Origin: Ciona savignyi
Lineage: Eukaryota; Chordata; Ascidiacea; Phlebobranchia; Cionidae
Direction of reading: 5' to 3'
DNA length: 64,000 nucleotides
Assembly (NCBI GenBank): GCA_000149265.1
Contig: CH003233.1
Coordinates: 214,518 to 278,517, forward strand
The notes under the pieces were generated by a model, which saw only the letters and a program-made list of their open reading frames with translations, had not been told where the DNA came from and made no database searches. How positions within the stretch are numbered: the first letter of the stretch is position 1; each line of letters begins with the position of its first letter. The position numbers were made by a program, and so were the translations under genes. Below are positions 43,267 through 55,961 of this stretch, one piece after another.

Positions 43267-46200
43267 ATGCCAGTCTCTCTCGGGCAGAATCCAGTCATAT
43301 CTCCAGCGAAATCAATTTTCAGTCAGCAGTCGACGAGGAACCCTAATTTCGCAAACATGGCGACAGCAGCTTCGGGCGAATTGAACGGTTTTCACCACCT
43401 GCACCACCACCACCACCCGTCAGAGCAGTACTACAGACACGAGCATTATCATCACCATTTCCACCACCCGAACTTCGACGGCTACTCCAACTACAATGAC
43501 CGTGAGACACCGATAACTGGCGATGCGCAGAAACCTCTTCATAACTTTTCATCCAAAGCTCTAGGGTTGGACGGTGAAAAACTAGAGGAAAGTTGCAACA
43601 AATCGCCGAGTTACCTACCACCAATCGGAGATGCTCTTTTACGGAGAGATAATAGACAGGACGGCTCCAAAACCACTCCAAAGAAGCAGGACAGCGAAGA
43701 CTGCTCAAAATTCGGGATGCAGGAAAATGATGCGACTCTCGCCGATCTTCAAAAATCCTCATCAAACCGAGATATCGAGAAGAAGGGAGGATCTCAAATG
43801 AAAACCGATGACGCTCCAGAAGATTTCTCAGTGAAGACGGAGAACTCTGAACTTTATCAATTCCACTCTCGGAACTTCGCACTTTTTACTTCGACCTCTC
43901 AAAGAAACTCGCCGGAGGACGGGATGAACTTGCTCGAAAGTACAGACCATCCAAACATCGAGTCATATTTTCGCTCCGACGCTCCTAATATCAACCAAAG
44001 CGCGAACCCAGTGGATAGCATCCCATCAAGCATCGACGGACCGAGTTACGCAACGCTTACACCTCTTCAGCCGTTGCCCACTATTTCCGCCGTTTCCGCG
44101 GAAAAGTATATTCCGGTAAACGAGACGAGTTACGCAACGCTAACGAACCAGGAACTTACGGATTCAAGTTACTCAAAAATGGGCGGAATGGGACACAGTC
44201 TTCCGCCGCTATCAAACCGGATGATTTTAAACGGCCTTGCAGCTCAAAGCAGAGGTGGCATGCAGTCACAAGTTGCAATTGACGCCGTGAACCAGGCTGC
44301 GGCCGCCGCTGCTGTTGGTTTATCACATTACAACAAACCGGTTTTGTCATCTATACCTCCGCCCCCTCCGCCAGTTTCAAACCCGTATGATCCTCATGTG
44401 TTTAGCCAGTGTGGCGATATGGGTTCTGGCTTCCCAGGCGCGCCTATGTTCCCACATAGACCGACGGGGTTCGTGTCACAATACGGGTTTCAAGACCTTT
44501 CCTCCACACTACAAGCGACCGCGCCGATCGAGCGACGGAGACCGACTCACGAAGAGATTCCCGCCGAGAACGGGAAGCGACAATCCGGCGGGGAGCGTGG
44601 CGTAAGCTCGGGGATTCAACCTCACTCATCCAGCTCTGCAAGTTCATCACGTGGGCAGCAAATTGAGGAAGTCAATACTAAAGAAGTCGCGTCGAAAATT
44701 ACTCAGGAACTTAAGCGCTACAGCATTCCACAAGCTATCTTCGCACAGCGCGTTCTTTGTCGCAGCCAAGGTACACTTTCAGATCTTCTAAGAAACCCGA
44801 AACCGTGGTCAAAACTGAAGAGCGGCCGCGAGACGTTTAGAAGAATGTGGAAATGGCTTCAGGAACCGGAATTTCAACGCATGTCGTCACTTCGACTAGC
44901 CGGTGAGTGTATACATGTTTATACATTATATAACTAACCCACAGAACCTTAAAACACAATAGAAGACTCTCCTTAAACGAGATGACTTTTTAAAAGTAAT
45001 AATAGTATGCCATTGCTCGTCGTTGCAAACGTATGTATGCGTTTGAAAACCGGCCGATGGCACCCTAAAACACTCATATTGCAAGAAAACCTTTTAAATG
45101 AAAGTGTTTTACGTTTAGTAAGAGTATTATGTGATTTCTGGTGAGTCCACCCCCAAATTTAAGAAAACCTAAGTAAAATGTACTCCGTATAGTAATAATA
45201 ATGTGGGATCAGATATATAACAATTCTTTACTACCTTAAAACACGTGTTTTAAAACTAAAACCTATAACATAAGGTGATTTTTCGAATAGTAATGATTAT
45301 ATCTGATTGCTCCTAAGAGCAGACATATGTAGGCGTTATATAACTTGTCCACAGAACTTGAAAAACAAGTAAAATCTCCAAATAAAATAGAAATATCCCC
45401 CGTACAGTATTGATATTTAAAAATGTCTGATCACCTATATTGAAAACAAAACATTACATAACCGTCATGAATATTTCTGCTAGCACCATTCTAGAGTTCT
45501 CTGTGAGGTAAATAATCAATATTCGTTTAAAAGCGCGATATACGGTTTTCAAAAGGATATAATCAATTGATTCGCTAAATTTAAAAATCACTTTTTCCAG
45601 AACTGTATTAAAACCCAGGACCCTTTGGCTTTTTGCGTGTGTTATTCGTAAAATAACAGATCGCGTTTTAAAATTTAAAACCACCTGTCGCTCGGTTTTA
45701 AAATAACTTCGTGGCTGAATAAACCGGTCAAAGCACAATTGTTTGGTTTGACTTCACATAGTAATGGGCTATACATTATTTGGAGTATTTTGTAAATCTC
45801 GGAAATAGAGCAATGAAATACAAAGGTAGTAAAACTTCTCTGTAAACCCCCTTTCTGTTAGGGGGTTATAGTGATTTGTAAGAATTTCTACATTCTTGTA
45901 CTTTTAAACTCAATGTAGTTTGGCTAGGGTTAGGTATTCGTACGAATTTCCGTATTCCCGTAATTCCATATTTACATTTTTTTAAAACCGTCTGTTATCG
46001 CAAGGTTGTAGGTCTACTATAGAGAAAGGACATGTAATAATTATATTGCGGTCAATTATATTGTCGAATTATAGTTATCGATTGCCTTACAAGGAAGTGT
46101 TGAGATTTCTTTCAATGGTGTATTGGTTCATCTTTTAAAACGAATGGTGCTTCTTTATACAAACTAATGCCTACAAGTGTACGTCTGTTACACTTATGTA

Positions 46201-49200
46201 GTTTTAGCATTAGCACACACAAAATTACCGACTCTTAAATGTATCATTTGGTATAAACCACAAAAAAGAATCTTTATCGTATCGGTTTTACTCGTGAATT
46301 GGTTCATATTTTACATGTTTACTGTGATTTCGGTCTTTTTATTAGTTAAAAGCGGCAGTGCAAAGAATTTATCTTGTTTTTATATTGTTTAAACTAGCGT
46401 CATAATTTTAGCTTTAGTTTATTTGCTATTTTTTGCAAAACGTTAGAATTGTGAATTGCGTTTGGAATTGGTCGGATAAAGTCTTAGTTTGAATTGTGTG
46501 GGGTTTTTAAACCTAATACCGTTGCGTTTTTACGAATGGTAAAAAGTTGTATTCATATTTTAGCCAATCTTTCACAATTTCGGGTTCTTTATGTGTTGAA
46601 TGTTAGAATTTCGAGTTCGAAAAGCAACCGGAGAAAGAATTAGTCTTAATTGTGTCGCGTTGCAGTGACTGGCCGGGCGAAGGCCGTTTCATTAGTATCC
46701 TCTAATTAAACCAGATGGGCATTCTGGTTCCAGCACGATTGTTCCAAGCCCGGACTTCTCATTACTGAGAAACGGCGGGCGCTCGGCCGGACTCTTGGGC
46801 ATTCGTAATGAAGACCGGTCAGATTACGCGTGCGCGCGCGAGATCTTAGTGATGTAATAAACGCACTTTCTATTTGAGCCTCACTGATTGGTTGTAACCC
46901 TAAAAATGACGAAGAATTGTAAAAGAACTTTAAAACGTAGTAAATACAAAAAATCCCCAATTTTCTTTCATTTTTACCGCGCCAAGTTTCGAACCTATGA
47001 TAGGCTCGACAATAAGTCCGTTTTTATATAGTATTTCCCACAAAAATCAGTCGCGTTAACCATTCTGTCACCTAACCCCACACTCCCTTACTTTACTGCA
47101 CAAACTGGGTATCAAAATCGGCCAAATCAAAAAAGTTTTGAACATTCGCGTCTTGTTTTGAACATCTCCTATTATTTGTCTTTAAATACAAACATAAACA
47201 AATTGATTTTTGAAAACAGCAATCCAGAACAACGTGTTTCGGCGCCTACCAAAGAAAATCGAAACTAAAAATCGATTCAAAATCGCGGGAATTTGAAAAT
47301 AATTTGACCGAACAATCAAAGAATTCTCACTTTTAAACAAGGCCTATGTGATTGTACAGTGTCCGTTGGGCAACGGCCAACTCCTACCTTTCAATTCTTT
47401 TTTTCATTAAGTTTTTTTTAAACACAGGTTTTTTCGTTATGTTAAATAATACTTACTTTAAAAAGTGTAGTTTAGGCTCGTTCACTGTCTATATAGGCGA
47501 TCAGATCAACTCGTGTGGCTTCATTCTTTATATTCAGAATTAAACGTTATATTTTCTGCTTTGGCGGTCCGCTTTGATACGCCCTACCATGTGTTGATTT
47601 TGTTTTACGTGATTGTCCTGTTGTTTTGTCGAATATTTAAGCTTCATAATCCGGAGTATAACGATTTTTCGCCATGTAATTAGGTATATGAAATTCCAAG
47701 TGTCATTACTGTGCAGTGGACGGACGGGTGCAATCTTCCCAGAATAAAAGCTCGGCGCTGAAGGCTTTAATGCAATCAGCACGAACTGGTACCTGAGCAA
47801 GTTACCGAAAGCAATATGGTGTTCTCATTCCCCTGGGTGTCAGAAACTGATTAGAACAGACGTGACGGGTAGCACTGGACAATGCTGACCAGTGTTGACC
47901 GGTCCTGGCCGGTTTTAGACCAGTGTTGACCGGGTTTGGATGGTTTTGACCAATTCAGACCGGTTTTAAAGAATGTTGACCAATTCTGGGAATTTTTACC
48001 TGTTTCTAGCGGTTCTTGGACAGTTTTGACCAATTCTGGCAAGTTCTAGTCCGTTCCGGACAGTGTCGAACAGTTCTAACAGGTTACGGACATTGTTGAC
48101 CGGTTCTTACCGGTTCTGGACATTGCTAACCAGAGCACAAACGCGAGTAATGCATTAACGCATAGTTATGAATTTGAAAACAGCGACCTTTAACATAGAA
48201 GCCGTACTTATTAGTTAATGTAGTGCTGACGTTAAGGATTAATGTAACTTCTCTTTACAATTGTTCCTTCGGTGAAGTACATTGCAGTTCTTAACTATAA
48301 AAGCATTCCGCCATCATTCAAACTATCCAGACTAACATACACTGAAAGTTTCGTTTGAACAGCCCATCAAATGATTTTATATATTCCATTGTGTTTATTT
48401 GTCAAGTATGCAACAGTGTGTATAAAAAATGGGTGTGACAGCCCATCCAATGTATTTTACTGATTTTGATATTAATTGATGAGTATTTTATTATCACAAG
48501 GGTAACCTCTGTAGTAATTTAACAAAGGTTTACAGTGCGGTCTTTGAAATGTGTTAAAAGGCGTCGTTTGTAGCAGTTGTCGAAGTATTTGACTCATTTC
48601 TCTCAAGTTAAACATCCTTCTAATTGAAAGAGGCGTGTGTGTAGGAATTCAACCTTTGTGGTTTTCCTACGCAAGTTTCAGGTGCTTTGGACCACCGTAT
48701 AGCGTTGCATGTGCTATGCTTTACCCCCGGGAGCTCGAAAATCGATATTTCGTTCCCAATTCTCATTTTCTGTCCTCACCGCTGGTTGCATTAGTCGGCT
48801 ATTTCTCATTCGGCTCTGCGACAGATGTGGGGAGAGTGCGCAGGAGAATAAAAGAAACAAAGCTCCGCGCGGGAGTGGGAGAAGGAAAGAGAAAAAGATA
48901 AGCTCGACGATATATGCATGAGTTCCAATGGGCGATAAAATAAAGCAACCATATGTTGTCCTTTCGACGGTTTATTTTTAACATAAACATCTTCTACTTC
49001 GTATTCTCCCCTACAAATTTAACCCTTTTTTCTTAATTAAGTTTTCATTATTCTCCTTCAAAAAGGCAATAATTAAAGGAACACGTTCTTAAAATTTAAG
49101 GTAAGCCGGGTTTAAACTGGCGTAAAAACATAAGTTTGATTGATATCTGAAAATGCGATCGTTGACCGTTGCCACACGATGTGTTTTGGGTGATTTATTA

Positions 49201-52200
49201 TGCTTTAACTTCTGCGCCGTGGCTTAAATGATACGATATACATTTAAAGTATCGCAAAGTCGGTATTTTTGTAACACTTGTGGTGTAAAATACAATACAT
49301 CAATTACTCAGGTACTTAACTGGTAACATTTTATTTCTGGAATATTCTTAACAGGAATATGTTATATCAAACGGTAATATCTTGGTGGCCGATTAGTCCT
49401 TAGTATTAAGCAGATTTAAATTACTTCCATATAGAAACAACATTGATTAGATTTCCCAGACCGTGTGCTTAGATTAGTCAACAGTACGGCCGTTTATGTA
49501 TCGTTGTAGTGAACCACAAATCGTAATTCTTTGCCATAATACAAAGCTAACTTTACATTTAAATAACTAACTGGTGTGTAACACATAAAATATTTGTAAA
49601 AAGGCTTAATGACACATTGCTTTTTGGATTGTTAATTTCGTCCAATTTACAAAATGATCATATAAAATGAAAAAAAAACGAATATAGCGATAGAATACAG
49701 TCAACTAACAAATCTGTGTGTTTACAAAGTTATATGCGTAAATTTGTGTTAAAAAAGTTAATATCATGTAATGCATAATAACGGAACGTACAAATTAGTT
49801 TGCAATTAATGCGGAAGGTTTATCCAAAAGGCAAGATGGCCATTCAAAAACGAATACAGTGTTACAACAAACCATATAACAGTTACAATGAAATCATTAC
49901 ATTCAGTAGGTTTGTGTCATAAACGTTACCGGTTACCGTTTGAAGACCCTGCTTTTGGGATGTTTCAAGTAGCTTTTAATTGCTTTTGATGTACTCTACA
50001 AGTGTTTGCTCAGTTGGTTCTTTTATTGTCTCTTTTCCATTCCAATCTTTGAAGCAACTGTGCTCGCCGTAATTTAACGTAACTTGGTTTGTTTAATTAT
50101 AAATATACGCGAAATTAACCCTTGTAAAAGAGGGTAGGGGTTAAAGCTTGCGTTTTTAAATTGTTACATGTATATTTTAACCCACTTTATGCTGGGTTTG
50201 ATTATGTTTTGTTCTTTATAACGAGTATTGTCCACGAGTCGGCTTTGCTAACCGGTTGGCCGTACACAACATGTAGCATATTTTTTACTGGCGTACATCA
50301 TGTAGCATATTTTTACCCATATGTATATAAACGAGCCAACTCCTCTAGTTTTTACGTATTTTAAATAGCTTAAAAGAACTGAAAAAGCAAAAATCACGCT
50401 TGATGTGGATATTTCTTCAGTGGGACAAGTGTCAAAGCCTTGAATGGGTTGGTCAACTAAACCGTTCTTGTATAGAACAGATGAATCGGTCGCGCTTTCT
50501 AGCTTACCATTCGATCACACAACCGTAAATTGGTGTGGTTTATTGACATTATTAAATTAACTTATGAGTCACAATCGTATGCGAAACTGTCGACAGTAGG
50601 TAAACGCGTGGGCGGTGTTAAGGCAACTAAAAGGTTGACAGATCGAAACCATAGGTTGGCCAGACAGCTGTGTACGATCAAGGTAATTAGCGGACATTGG
50701 CTGAAACCGGTAAAATAATGGAATGAACTAAAAATGTAATTTTTCTACCATCGTGCATAGCACACTGCAATAATTCCGGTAAACCCGACGACGGCGAGGT
50801 TATATAAATATTGACGTGAGAAAATGACACTTGTGTCTTCCCACTCACAGGGATAAAAAACATGAGTATCCTATTTTATGAGACGTTTAATAGATGGGGA
50901 TTCATTTCACTTGCAACAGAAGTAACTTTAGGACGACTTTGATTCCGCTGTACGTTAAACTACATCCGCACTGTGCTTGGAAAATCGAAATGTGCATCAA
51001 AACTCCGCGCCTGAACGTAAACACATCGTGTATCAGGACTTTTATAGGGGAACCCCCCTATTGATTACCATAATCGATTAACTATTTGAAGTTGGTTGAA
51101 GAATATAAACAAATCATAGAGGGTGAATGGTGGTATAGCCGAATGGTTAACGTGAATGATGCATGTTCCAATTCTATACAAAAGCGGTGTTAGTCACAAG
51201 TATATTATTGGTTCGAAACTTAGAGCAGAAATAAAAAAAATGTAAACGAACAGTTCTATGACCGAATTGTTAACTATTAAAATATATTAATGATATAGAT
51301 TAATGTTAAAATATATGTATATTATAGACACTTACTGGTACAATCAACCACTTAATCAATTTAAAATGTCGTATTTTACCTTTTAAAACTATGGCTGTAA
51401 AATTTGTGACTCCGTGTTTTCCAATTTTTTAATTCGTGATTTTTAATTAATTTGAAATGGGTTTCCGGGCTGGAAAACAAATTAGAATTCTTGTCCACCA
51501 TCAAAGTTGCCGCCATTTTGTTTTGGGTTCATACGAGTTCAACTTCTTTCATTGTGACGTAAGCATGGTCTTGTGTAATGCTAGTTCTTAGTATTCGAGA
51601 AGTAAATGTCGGTTCAAAATACCAAGTGTCGCTTTTTATAAGTGAAAAGGACACTCGTGAAGCGATTACACAGGTCATTTTTTACAAGATGATTTAGACT
51701 GTATATATATGGCTCAGATATAGAGGGTAAACAACTCGAAAAAAAATACAATTTCAGCGACAGTGGATAAATATTACGTCACTGCTCTATTTACGTAGAA
51801 AGCTTATTTCCGATTCGCTTGTGACGTAATGCTACCAACATAACCACCATTGTTAGGCGAATAATGGCAGATGGTTGAGACGTAGGCACGGGAACCAGCT
51901 GCATTTATAAAAGGACATTTCAAAATTTCAAGTGCCGCTGTGAGAGCCGAAAGGTTTGGAACATTTCGGGATGCCAGTCGCGATATAAAATACGCGAAAT
52001 ATAAATTCGAAGCTTTATGTATAGGTGGAGACGCATTTAATTTGAATTGCAACTCTTTGTAATACGAATTACGCATTTTAATTGATTTGTAACTATTTGT
52101 TAAAAAAATATAAAACTACGCAATATACTTATGTAGAAATAAGCTTATATATGTGGCGACTTATTTGTAACTGATTTATAGAAATGGGAAATAACTATTG

Positions 52201-55200
52201 TACGGTTGTGTTGACGAATGGTTGCGCTGCTTGATAACGCGACCAATTTATACACTGATATAAAACGGTCTTACAGACTAGCCCATTATGGGTTTGAGAT
52301 TTAGCGTTGTAAATAAAGCGAGAATCAAAAAATTGGTAGAATTGGTAAATATCTTATCTATATAGAATTGTCAACATCTCTAAACCGCCTTTAAAGATTA
52401 TACAGACAATTTTGTGGGTTTAAGACGGCTTTAAGAATTTAACCGACATTTCTGAAACTATTCTCGTTAAGCGCATAAAAGTTATACACTGTACTTTGTT
52501 TCCATGCATTTTATTTTTCGCGTAATTTAACTCACTTCGTATTTCTGCCGCTTGGAGTCCCCGAGAGCCAGCCACGCCTTTTCGTTGATTTTTTACCTCG
52601 CGATTTTCGTTCAGATTCGTCTGGCTCGACCGCAGCGCGCCCAGGCGGCCCGTCGCTGGGTTTTGCGCATTTCTTGAGGCAGTGTTTTCGTTTAGGCCTG
52701 CCTGCGACGCTCCTCTTAACGATTTTCCCCTTGTTCCCCGCGCTAGGACCGGGAAATTATTTACGGGAGGCCGTTTGGTAATTGCTAACCAGATGAGAGA
52801 ACGCCTGCAACGTTAATGGAGCCGCGGAGCAGCGGGCCGAAAATCTGATTACAAAAATGTCCCGAAGAACTTAGGAACAATTTATTCGTGCGCAATTTTC
52901 AATCAAGCGCAGTCGCTTATATAAAGTCGTGTTATTGGCAATAGGACGGTCGTTATAATAGAATTTCACGCCCGTCGATATTAAAAATCCGCATTGCCGT
53001 GTACCTACATGATTTAAAAGGTTGGCAAAATATAACGAAAATCTCCGCCAGCGCTGGGAAAGGTAACCAAGGTTTGAAATGATTTATCGAAAAAGGGGAA
53101 TTTAATCTTTTAGTTTTAAATCTGTCTGATGTGAAATAGTAGGCTATCGTACATTAGGGGCCATCTTACACGGTCATAGATCATTTGAAAAAAGAAATGA
53201 TGGAAAAACTATTTGTAAATTGAATTTTAATCTTAAAAAAACAAACAATTTATAAATTGAATTTTAAATTTGTGAAAAAAAACATTTGTAATGTAAATTT
53301 TAAATTAAAAAAAAAACTATTTGTAAATTGAATTTAAAATTTGAAAAAAAATATTTGTGAACTGAAAAATAATTCAAAGTTATAGAATGGGACTTATATA
53401 CATTCTACCACGACTACAAATCTGTAACTTAATTTGTTGAGGCCGGGATAATGGTAAACTGTTGTAGTGTCGTTTATACTTTTAAAATTTGAAATAGTGG
53501 TCAAAAATACAAATGTGAATAAAAATTGTGCGAAAATAAAGTATTTGTAATAATTCCAACAACAAAAGCCCGAAAAAATAAATCTCACTTCTGGTGACAA
53601 TTGACTGGAAACTTAATTTTAATAGGTCAAATCTTTAAATTAGTAAACTAAAATCATTGAAAGTTATGTATCTGTATTCAGTTTCAAAAACTTTTGGCGT
53701 CTGCTACCAACAATGCCAGCGCGTTTTCAATCCCGTATTTTCGGTTAGCCGTATTATTTCCACACATTTTAGCGCTCCTATTTTCGTTCAAGCTACCAGC
53801 ACCGTGGCTTTTATTAACCAGACCGACGCGGATTATTTGATTAAGCCCGAATTTGGGCGACCTCGTTCCGTGTTACGGGACGAAACGTCGACCACCGAAG
53901 ACTGAATATTATTGAAAATAAGCTGCCGAAAAACTTACTAAAACATGGCCGGCATTGGCTGCCAAATTCAGACCAAAAGTGGGGCCCGATTTAAAAGAGA
54001 TCTGGCCTTGCCAAATACATTGATTTCTAGCTTTGGATATTGCAAACTTGACGAATAAAATTTGCTAAAATTGCCTCGGAAAATATAAGCATCTGCCGAC
54101 CCTTGATAACCCAAGGGTAATCCACTTAAAAGAGAGGTGCATAAGTTTAAATATATTCTCAAAGTCTTATTGCCTAATGTAGATCCCTCTTATTTCCATT
54201 TGATAGAAATCTGTCAGATATAGTCCAAAATATTTGTCAAAAGGCCGTGAAGAAAAATTCACAAACAATGAAACATAAAGAATAATTACCTCTGGGTTGT
54301 GGCACATAGCCTAACTTTTAAATATACATTCAGTTTATAAGTTAATTGAGACACATTTAAGGGTAATTCAGCTTTTTAGCCTGTAACGAAAGGCGGACAG
54401 AATTAGCTATATGATAACTTAGTAAAAGTAATGAATATTTACCTTTAAGGCTTTGGTACATAACCTAACTTTTAAACATACATTTAGTTTATACTTTAAT
54501 TGCATCATATTTATAGGAGTTTCACATTTTACAGCTTGTAAGCGAAAAGAGGACGAAAAAGCATACGAAAACTCAGTAAATTCCCCGAAAAAGCCTCGCT
54601 TGGTATTTACTGACCTCCAGCGACGGACTTTGCACGCCATTTTCAAGGAAAGCAAGCGACCATCTAAAGAGATGCAGGTAAATGCAAGTTATAAGTACAG
54701 TCGTGTGAATGTACGGCCATGTTGAATGTACGGCCGAATTGTTATAAATACAGTCGGCTGGCCGAATGGTTAACGCGACCTTTAGGCCTACATATATACA
54801 GACTTCTAAACAAAAACGGTCTTATAGTAACGAAAATTTAATCAGTTGAGCTCGGTTAAAAATAATATTATTATGTACAATGATCCAAGCAGTATTGTGA
54901 TAACCCATCTCTAATCTTTGTTTTAAGTTTGATAATTTTTTGGCTGCAAAACTTGACAAAGACTTTGCTATTTTTTATGAATTGGTTCGAGGCCTGTACA
55001 CAACTTAACCAAATACCTAAAATATATAAAATGCAGTTAAAAAATTGACATGGTTATGACTTAAATACCCTTTCTTACAAAAAATACCCTTTCTTACAAA
55101 TTTTTAGTAGTTACAAATTAATTTTTTTAAATTATTTTTTTAGAACCACAACACACTACAATAGCCTACACTAAACCCGTTCCGACATAGTACACATTAG

Positions 55201-55961
55201 TTTATTTTCACTGCTTTAAAACCAATAATTTAGAAAACATTTACTTATAGCACGTCAGTCATTTATAGCGCGTTATAAAAAATAAAATTAATACAACTTA
55301 AAAAAATATACGAACGCGGGTATTAAAAATACATTTCAAAGTAAAGTGTATATAGAACACACTATTTTACTGGGTTTAAGCAATGTCCGTTAAGTGCCTT
55401 GTACAAAACACAACCCACTAGCTATCGACCAGTTTTAAACCCTCAACCCTTCGGCTGAAAAGCGGCGCACTAACCTACAAAGCTAATCGGTCGGACATTT
55501 AAAAAAAATAATTTTTATCACAGATCCAAATTTCCCAACAACTTGGTCTTGAAGTTACGACAGTGAGCAACTTTTTCATGAACGCCCGACGAAGAAGCCT
55601 CGACAAATGGCAAGATGACGACGGTACATGCTTTAACAGCAAGGAAAACCAGCGCTCTAACAACCAAGCTAACAGCGACCACCACCTTACATCCTCGCCC
55701 AGCCACCAGCAGCAAAGTTACCAGGACAATAGAATAAGTTACACTTCAGGGGAATCCCTCCTTTCCCCAATGTGTGGGTCACCAAACGGCCCCCTACATT
55801 TCCCAACCCCGAACCACCTACATCACCATAATTTAAACCATCACCAGCAGAACCCAATGCTGCCCACCCCACACTTAACCTCGACTGGTTTGGTTCATTC
55901 ATACCAGCCGCAACATCAATTACTTGGCTCTGATCTTTCAGGCTTGGTAAACCCTCGTTAA
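43267..55961 (+). CDS. Onecut: Onecut (HNF6-type) cut-homeodomain transcription factor
   Basis: Three coding exons, 43267-44902, 54535-54677 and 55524-55961, with agreeing phases: 2217 nt, 738 residues from the first ATG. That ATG has a weak context (T at -3). An in-frame ATG at 43357 (residue 31) has a strong context and opens MATAASGELNG, resembling the vertebrate HNF6 MEAIGELHG start, so 708 residues may be the main product. Exon 1 carries a His-rich stretch, the conserved SYATLTPLQPLPTIS box (about 258-275), a Pro run and the CUT domain (about 466-545; ELKRYSIPQAIFAQRVLCRS). Exon 2 starts at the invariant LRLAACKRKE joint and gives the first part of the homeodomain (KKPRLVFTDLQRRTLHAIF). 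Exon 3 completes it with VSNFFMNARRRS, showing the Onecut-specific Phe48 and Met50. The tail is rich in His, Ser, Pro and Gln. It is a nuclear DNA-binding factor; in Ciona it is known from the nervous system. Confidence 0.96.
44920..45420 (+). repeat. Decayed direct repeats at the start of Onecut intron 1
   Basis: TTATATAACTAACCCACAGAACCTTAAAAC (split here: TTATATAACTAACCCACAGA then ACCTTAAAAC) near 44928 recurs as TTATATAACTTGTCCACAGA then ACTTGAAAAA near 45335. AGTAATAAT-type ends occur near 45000, 45195 and 45290. Confidence 0.5.
46660..46870. promoter_or_regulatory. GC-richer island in Onecut intron 1, candidate enhancer
   Basis: A balanced-composition block with a TAATTA homeodomain-type motif (CTCTAATTAAACC), a CAGATG E-box, GATTA (CAGATTACGCG) and a CG-rich stretch. 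No ORF or repeat explains it. Confidence 0.35.
46977..47085 (-). mobile_element. SINE family B
   Basis: GCCAAGTTTCGAACCTATGA to AGTCGCGTTAACCATTCTGT, minus orientation, in Onecut intron 1. Confidence 0.75.
47872..48135 (+). repeat. Minisatellite with TTGACCGGTTCTGG-type unit
   Basis: Many degenerate units of about 11-22 bp (GTGTTGACCGGTCCTGGCC, TTTTGACCAATTCTGG and similar) lie within Onecut intron 1. Confidence 0.85.
48600..48910. promoter_or_regulatory. GC-richer island in Onecut intron 1 with an ATCGAT site
   Basis: The block contains AAAATCGATATTTCG (ATCGAT at 48741-48746), a motif class bound by Onecut/Cut proteins, within otherwise unique sequence. The overlapping ORFs are short and unrelated to any family I know. 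Confidence 0.35.
50422..50526 (-). mobile_element. SINE family B, decayed
   Basis: TGGTCAACTAAACCGTTCTT, then AATCGGTCGCGC and ACCATTCGATCACACAACCG. Confidence 0.6.
50595..50875 (+). mobile_element. SINE family A, decayed
   Basis: GATCGAAACCATAGGTTGGC head region, GGTAATTAGCGGACATTGGC, CACACTGCAATAATTCCGGT and CACAGGGATAAAAAACATGA. Confidence 0.6.
51131..51240 (+). mobile_element. SINE family B
   Basis: TGGTATAGCCGAATGGTTAA, CCAATTCTATACAAAAGCGG and ATTGGTTCGAAACTTAGAGC with an A-run. Confidence 0.75.
52200..52315 (+). mobile_element. SINE family B
   Basis: GTACGGTTGTGTTGACGAAT, an inserted TGCTTGATAACGCGACC, and CCCATTATGGGTTTGAGATT. Confidence 0.7.
52540..52870. promoter_or_regulatory. 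GC-rich island in Onecut intron 1, candidate enhancer
   Basis: The most GC-rich block of the intron (e.g. CGACCGCAGCGCGCCCAGGC), followed by GGTAATTGCTAACCAGATG and CTGATTAC motifs. It lacks a long ORF and matches no repeat here. Confidence 0.4.
53203..53370 (+). repeat. AT-rich tandem repeat, about 45-50-bp unit
   Basis: Four units share ATTTGTAAATTGAATTTTAA followed by an A-run. Confidence 0.8.
53690..53910. promoter_or_regulatory. Balanced-composition block 0.6 kb before Onecut exon 2
   Basis: It stands out from AT-rich flanks and includes GCGGATTATTTGATTAAGCC, two GATTA motifs of the kind bound by Otx-type homeodomains. An 82-codon ORF spans it but has no splice phase fitting Onecut and no recognised family. 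Confidence 0.3.
54751..54862 (+). mobile_element. SINE family B in Onecut intron 2
   Basis: AGTCGGCTGGCCGAATGGTT, AACAAAAACGGTCTTATAGT and an altered B box, with A-rich end. Confidence 0.7.
55355..55495 (-). mobile_element. SINE family A, 5' half
   Basis: ACTGGGTTTAAGCAATGTCC, CACAACCCACTAGCTATCGA, CAACCCTTCGGCTGAAAAGC and CGGTCGGAC. It ends about 30 bp before Onecut exon 3. Confidence 0.75.

Larger units (their letters stand above)
44903..54534 (+). other. Onecut intron 1 (9.6 kb)
   Basis: The intron runs from CCG|GTGAGT to CATTTTACAG|CT, within the conserved CUT-homeodomain linker. Most of it is AT-rich with minisatellites and SINEs. Several GC-richer islands stand out (46660-46870, 48600-48910, 52540-52870, 53690-53910). 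I found no other exon with matching phase. Confidence 0.8.

Noticed and set aside
43343-43882. 179-codon minus-strand ORF
   Set aside because: It lies antisense to Onecut exon 1 and reflects its codon composition; it has no independent support.
51804-52076. 90-codon minus-strand ORF in Onecut intron 1
   Set aside because: No splice phase, promoter or family evidence; recorded only as complex sequence that might be regulatory.
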